Position numbers and translations under genes: made by a program. Below are positions 61,402 to 64,000 of a stretch of 64,000 nucleotides of DNA, in pieces; position 1 is the first letter of the stretch; each line of letters begins with the position of its first letter. The notes beneath the pieces are model-generated. The model was not told the origin of the DNA and made no database searches. It was given only the letters and a program-made list of their open reading frames with translations. This DNA is from Variovorax flavidus (GTDB lineage Bacteria > Pseudomonadota > Gammaproteobacteria > Burkholderiales > Burkholderiaceae_C): contig NZ_JASZYE010000001.1 of assembly GCF_030317145.1 (NCBI RefSeq), positions 434,001 to 498,000 on the forward strand, given 5' to 3'.

Positions 61402-62151
61402 TCAGAAGACCGATCGCGCGGGCGCGCACTCGGCGCCGAGTTCCAGCGCTTCCTCGCCCATCATCGAGCGCCATGAAGCGGTGTCCGATGCCAGGTCGAT
61501 CACGATGTGAGCGGGCACCGGTCCGATCTGCCTGCCGGCGTTGAACACCCAGGTGGGCCCGATGCGGTCGGCCCAGGCACCCGCCGGCTTGAACGGCGGC
61601 TCGTGGACATGGCCGGTCAGCACCAGTTCGGGTCGGTAGCTGGCGATCCAGCCGGCGACATCGGCATCGCCGTAGTGCCGCTTGCCGGTCCAGCAGGTGG
61701 GCGAGCCCAGCGGTGGCCAGTGATAGATCCAGACCCAGCGGGCAGGGCGGCGCTGCGCATCCGCGGCGAGTTGCCTTTCAAGCGCCGTGCGGCCTGCCGG
61801 TCCGTCCCACCAGGGGCAGACCGTGATCAGGGTGTCGCCGATCGTCAGCGAATCGCCGTCGGTGAAGACGCCGTTGCGGCGGCTCTCCGGCAGCCAGAGT
61901 GCCGCCCGCTCACCGTGCCGGTCCGACCCGGTCAGGTCGTGGTTGCCCGATGCCAGCACGAGCGACATCCCGGGGTTCATCAGCGAGAAGTAGCGAAGCA
62001 GGACGACCGACTGCGCGTCGAGCGACACCGGCGAGCTCACGTCCAGGTGATCGCCGGCGATCACCACCAGGTCGAAGGACGGCGCCACCCGGACCACCCA
62101 GTCGAGCTGGGGCAGGGTGTAGTGCAGGTCGGAAACGAGGAGGATGCGCAC
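61402..62151 (-). CDS. Calcineurin-like metallophosphoesterase
   Basis: 249 residues. The family metal ligands are all visible: DLHY (Asp, His), AGDHLD, GNHD, the lone His in WIYHWPP, and GHVHEPP. Phosphodiesterase or phosphatase, cytoplasmic; substrate unknown. It faces the cyclic-nucleotide-binding gene tail to tail (4-base gap). Confidence 0.9.
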   Translation of the reverse strand: MRILLVSDLHYTLPQLDWVVRVAPSFDLVVIAGDHLDVSSPVSLDAQSVVLLRYFSLMNPGMSLVLASGNHDLTGSDRHGERAALWLPESRRNGVFTDGDSLTIGDTLITVCPWWDGPAGRTALERQLAADAQRRPARWVWIYHWPPLGSPTCWTGKRHYGDADVAGWIASYRPELVLTGHVHEPPFKPAGAWADRIGPTWVFNAGRQIGPVPAHIVIDLASDTASWRSMMGEEALELGAECAPARSVF

Positions 62152-62240
62152 GGCAAGGGCGGCAGCGGCGGAGCTCGCATTGTGGCGGCTGGAATGCCTT
62201 GGCGATGCTCTTTTCGCGGCCTTCCGGGTAGCATCGACGG

Positions 62241-62414
62241 ATGCCTGAATTCACGCTCCTGAATGCCGCGATCACGACGTGTATTGCCGCAGGCGTCATG
62301 ACGGTCGGCTTTGCCGCGCGAGAGACGCGCTGGGGCACGCCCCTCATGATGTTCGGCATTGTCGGATTGCTGGCGATCATCGGGTACGGCATCGTGGACC
62401 TGGTCAGTTTCTGA
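62241..62414 (+). CDS. Small membrane protein, 57 aa
   Basis: A 57-codon open frame with two hydrophobic helices (LLNAAITTCIAAGVMTVGFAA and PLMMFGIVGLLAIIGYGIVDLV) around a charged turn (RETRWG). GACGG is the only ribosome-site-like sequence upstream. No family known. It lies between two leftward genes and ends before gdhA. Confidence 0.6.
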   Translation: MPEFTLLNAAITTCIAAGVMTVGFAARETRWGTPLMMFGIVGLLAIIGYGIVDLVSF

Positions 62415-62444
62415 TCGTCCAGGTCCGGGGCCCAAGGCAAGCGG

Positions 62445-63788
62445 TCAGATCACGCCTTGCGCCAGCATCGCGTCGGCCACTTTCACGAACCCTGCGACGT
62501 TGGCTCCGTTCACGTAGCTGACCGTGCCGTCCTCGCGACGGCCATGCTGGAGGCAGGCCTCGTGGATGCTGCGCATGATGCCGTGCAGCCGCGTGTCCAC
62601 TTCCTCGCGCGGCCACGAGATCCGCATGGCGTTCTGGCTCATTTCGAGGCCGGAGGTCGCCACGCCGCCGGCGTTGCTGGCCTTGCCCGGCGCGAACAGG
62701 ACACCGCTGCCTTCGAAGGTGCGGATCGCGTCCATGGTGGAGGGCATGTTCGCGCCCTCGGCCACGCAGCGCACGCCGTTGCGGACCAGTGTGGCGGCAT
62801 CCTGGCCGTCGAGTTCGTTCTGCGTCGCGCAAGGCAGCGCGACGTCGACGGGGATGTGCCAGGGGCGCTTGCCGGCATGGAACTCGGCGCCGACCCGGCG
62901 GGCGTACTCGTCGACCCTGCCGTACAGATGGTTCTTCACTTCCATCAGTTGGGCCAGCTTGTCCTGCGTGAAGCCGGCTTCGTCGTAGACGGTGCCGCTC
63001 GAGTCGGACACCGTCACCACACGGGCGCCCAGCGCCATGGCTTTCTCGACCGCGAACTGGGCCACATTGCCTGAACCCGAGACGCCGACCCGCAGCCCTT
63101 CGAGCGTCTGGCCCTTCTGTCTGAGCATCTCTTCGGTGAAGTAGACGGTGCCGTAACCCGTGGCTTCGGGCCGCATCAGCGAACCGCCGTAGCTCAGGCC
63201 CTTGCCGGTGAAGACGCAGTCGGCGTTGTTGCCGAGCTTTTTCATCATGCCGGCCATGAATCCGATCTCGCGGCCGCCGACACCGATGTCGCCGGCCGGG
63301 ACGTCCCGGTCCGCGCCCACGTGGCGGAACAGTTCGCTCACGAAGGCCTGGCAGAAGCGCATGACCTCGCCGGGACTGCGCCCTTTGGGGTCGAAGTCGG
63401 AGCCACCTTTGCCGCCGCCCATGGGCAGCGTCGTCAGCGCATTCTTGAAGGTCTGCTCGAAGGCGAGGAACTTCAGGATCGACAGGTTGACCGAGGGGTG
63501 GAAGCGCAGTCCGCCCTTGTAGGGGCCGATGGCCGAGCTGTGCTGGATGCGGTAGCCGCGGTTGACCTGCACCTCGCCGTGGTCATCCACCCAGGAGACG
63601 CGGAACATGATGACCCGCTCCGGTTCGATCAGGCGATCCAGCAGTCCGTGCTCTGCATACCTGGGATGCCGCTGGATGTACGGCCACAGGCTTTCCGTGA
63701 CCTCGGCAATGGCTTGCAGGAACTCGGGCTGGCCGGGATTGCGCGCAGCGGCGCCGTGCATGAACTCTTCGGACGATTTGTATTTCAT
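62445..63788 (-). CDS. gdhA: NADP-specific glutamate dehydrogenase
   Basis: 447 residues, the E. coli GdhA length. GPYKGGLRFHPSVNLSILKFLAFEQTFKNALT, the catalytic Lys in PMGGGKGGSDFDPKG, DVPAGDIGVGGREIGFM and GVSGSGNVAQFAVEKA (NADP fold) are all present. It makes glutamate from 2-oxoglutarate and ammonia. The ATG at 63788 has no strong ribosome site. Confidence 0.95.
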   Translation of the reverse strand: MKYKSSEEFMHGAAARNPGQPEFLQAIAEVTESLWPYIQRHPRYAEHGLLDRLIEPERVIMFRVSWVDDHGEVQVNRGYRIQHSSAIGPYKGGLRFHPSVNLSILKFLAFEQTFKNALTTLPMGGGKGGSDFDPKGRSPGEVMRFCQAFVSELFRHVGADRDVPAGDIGVGGREIGFMAGMMKKLGNNADCVFTGKGLSYGGSLMRPEATGYGTVYFTEEMLRQKGQTLEGLRVGVSGSGNVAQFAVEKAMALGARVVTVSDSSGTVYDEAGFTQDKLAQLMEVKNHLYGRVDEYARRVGAEFHAGKRPWHIPVDVALPCATQNELDGQDAATLVRNGVRCVAEGANMPSTMDAIRTFEGSGVLFAPGKASNAGGVATSGLEMSQNAMRISWPREEVDTRLHGIMRSIHEACLQHGRREDGTVSYVNGANVAGFVKVADAMLAQGVI

Positions 63789-64000
63789 TGGCTAGGGAAC
63801 GATGCGGATCGCGTGGACGGTGGACAGGGGGCTCAAGATCTTATCGAGGTCCCCAAGCGCCGCTGCCAAAGACCGGGTTTGGATCGCGCCCTTGCAGGAT
63901 CGTTGAGGATGTTTGCACGATCCTCCGGCTGACCCTCGGGAGTCGAGACAAGCGCTGTCGAGATGCCTAAGCTTCGCTCCATGTTGACATCCACCGCCAA
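63789..64000. other. Region upstream of gdhA to the window end
   Basis: About 210 bases without a supported gene; it should contain the gdhA promoter. An ATG at 63981 could be the start of a rightward gene that continues beyond the window. Confidence 0.4.

Noticed and set aside
1..64000. tRNA, rRNA, transposase, integrase or prophage genes
   Set aside because: None could be recognised; gene content and codon use look uniform, with no attachment-site repeats or mobile-element proteins.

Overview
The window is GC-rich, densely coded bacterial chromosome with few gaps, many 4-base ATGA stop/start overlaps, Bug-type tricarboxylate-receptor proteins, LivKHMGF-type uptake and many LysR/GntR/IclR regulators. 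This suggests a betaproteobacterium of the Burkholderiales, most likely Comamonadaceae (Variovorax-like). That placement is inferred from gene content, not from a marker gene. No rRNA, tRNA, CRISPR array, transposase, integrase or prophage gene was seen.

Layout. 1-0.7 kb: the 3' end of guaA. 1.1-6.0 kb: four overlapping genes for lipid-linked sugar transfer (polyprenyl-phosphate glycosyltransferase, flippase-like membrane protein, FAD oxidoreductase, GT39-like glycosyltransferase). 6-14.4 kb: a hemerythrin-like protein, a coupled PNPOx / PNPOx-GAF-winged-helix pair, a LysR regulator divergent from an orphan Bug receptor, an NADP-oxidoreductase-like protein with a transporter, and SixA. 14.4-22.8 kb: acyl-CoA type genes (CaiB, a DECR-like reductase) and a five-gene leftward run (SDR, flavin monooxygenase, BASS-family transporter, epimerase, EamA exporter) facing an IclR regulator. 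22.8-26.7 kb: DUF488, PhoX-like phosphatase, crotonase and nitroreductase.

27.0-41.9 kb is the most distinctive part. One continuous rightward operon holds a GntR/UTRA regulator, a complete branched-chain-amino-acid-type ABC transporter, a second Bug receptor, an aconitase-type hydro-lyase in two subunits, HyuB and HyuA (ATP-dependent ring-opening amidohydrolase), an isochorismatase-fold protein lacking its nucleophilic cysteine, a fumarate-reductase-type flavoprotein and a methylisocitrate-lyase-type enzyme. Together these could import and degrade one unknown compound: open a lactam or imide ring, hydrate an unsaturated diacid, and split it into central metabolites. It resembles the end of nicotinate fermentation (dimethylmaleate hydratase, dimethylmalate lyase), but the gene set is different.

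42-64 kb holds mostly single genes: a glycosyltransferase, an NlpD-like degenerate M23 lipoprotein, a TauE exporter with LysR, a methyltransferase, several small secreted proteins, a large lipoprotein with Ala-Pro linkers and duplicated modules, dkgB-MFS divergent from a yafC-like LysR, a FUSC membrane protein, a free-standing RNA polymerase alpha-CTD-like protein, a Nudix/degenerate metallo-beta-lactamase fusion, a secreted peroxiredoxin, a cyclic-nucleotide-binding-domain protein, a phosphoesterase and gdhA.
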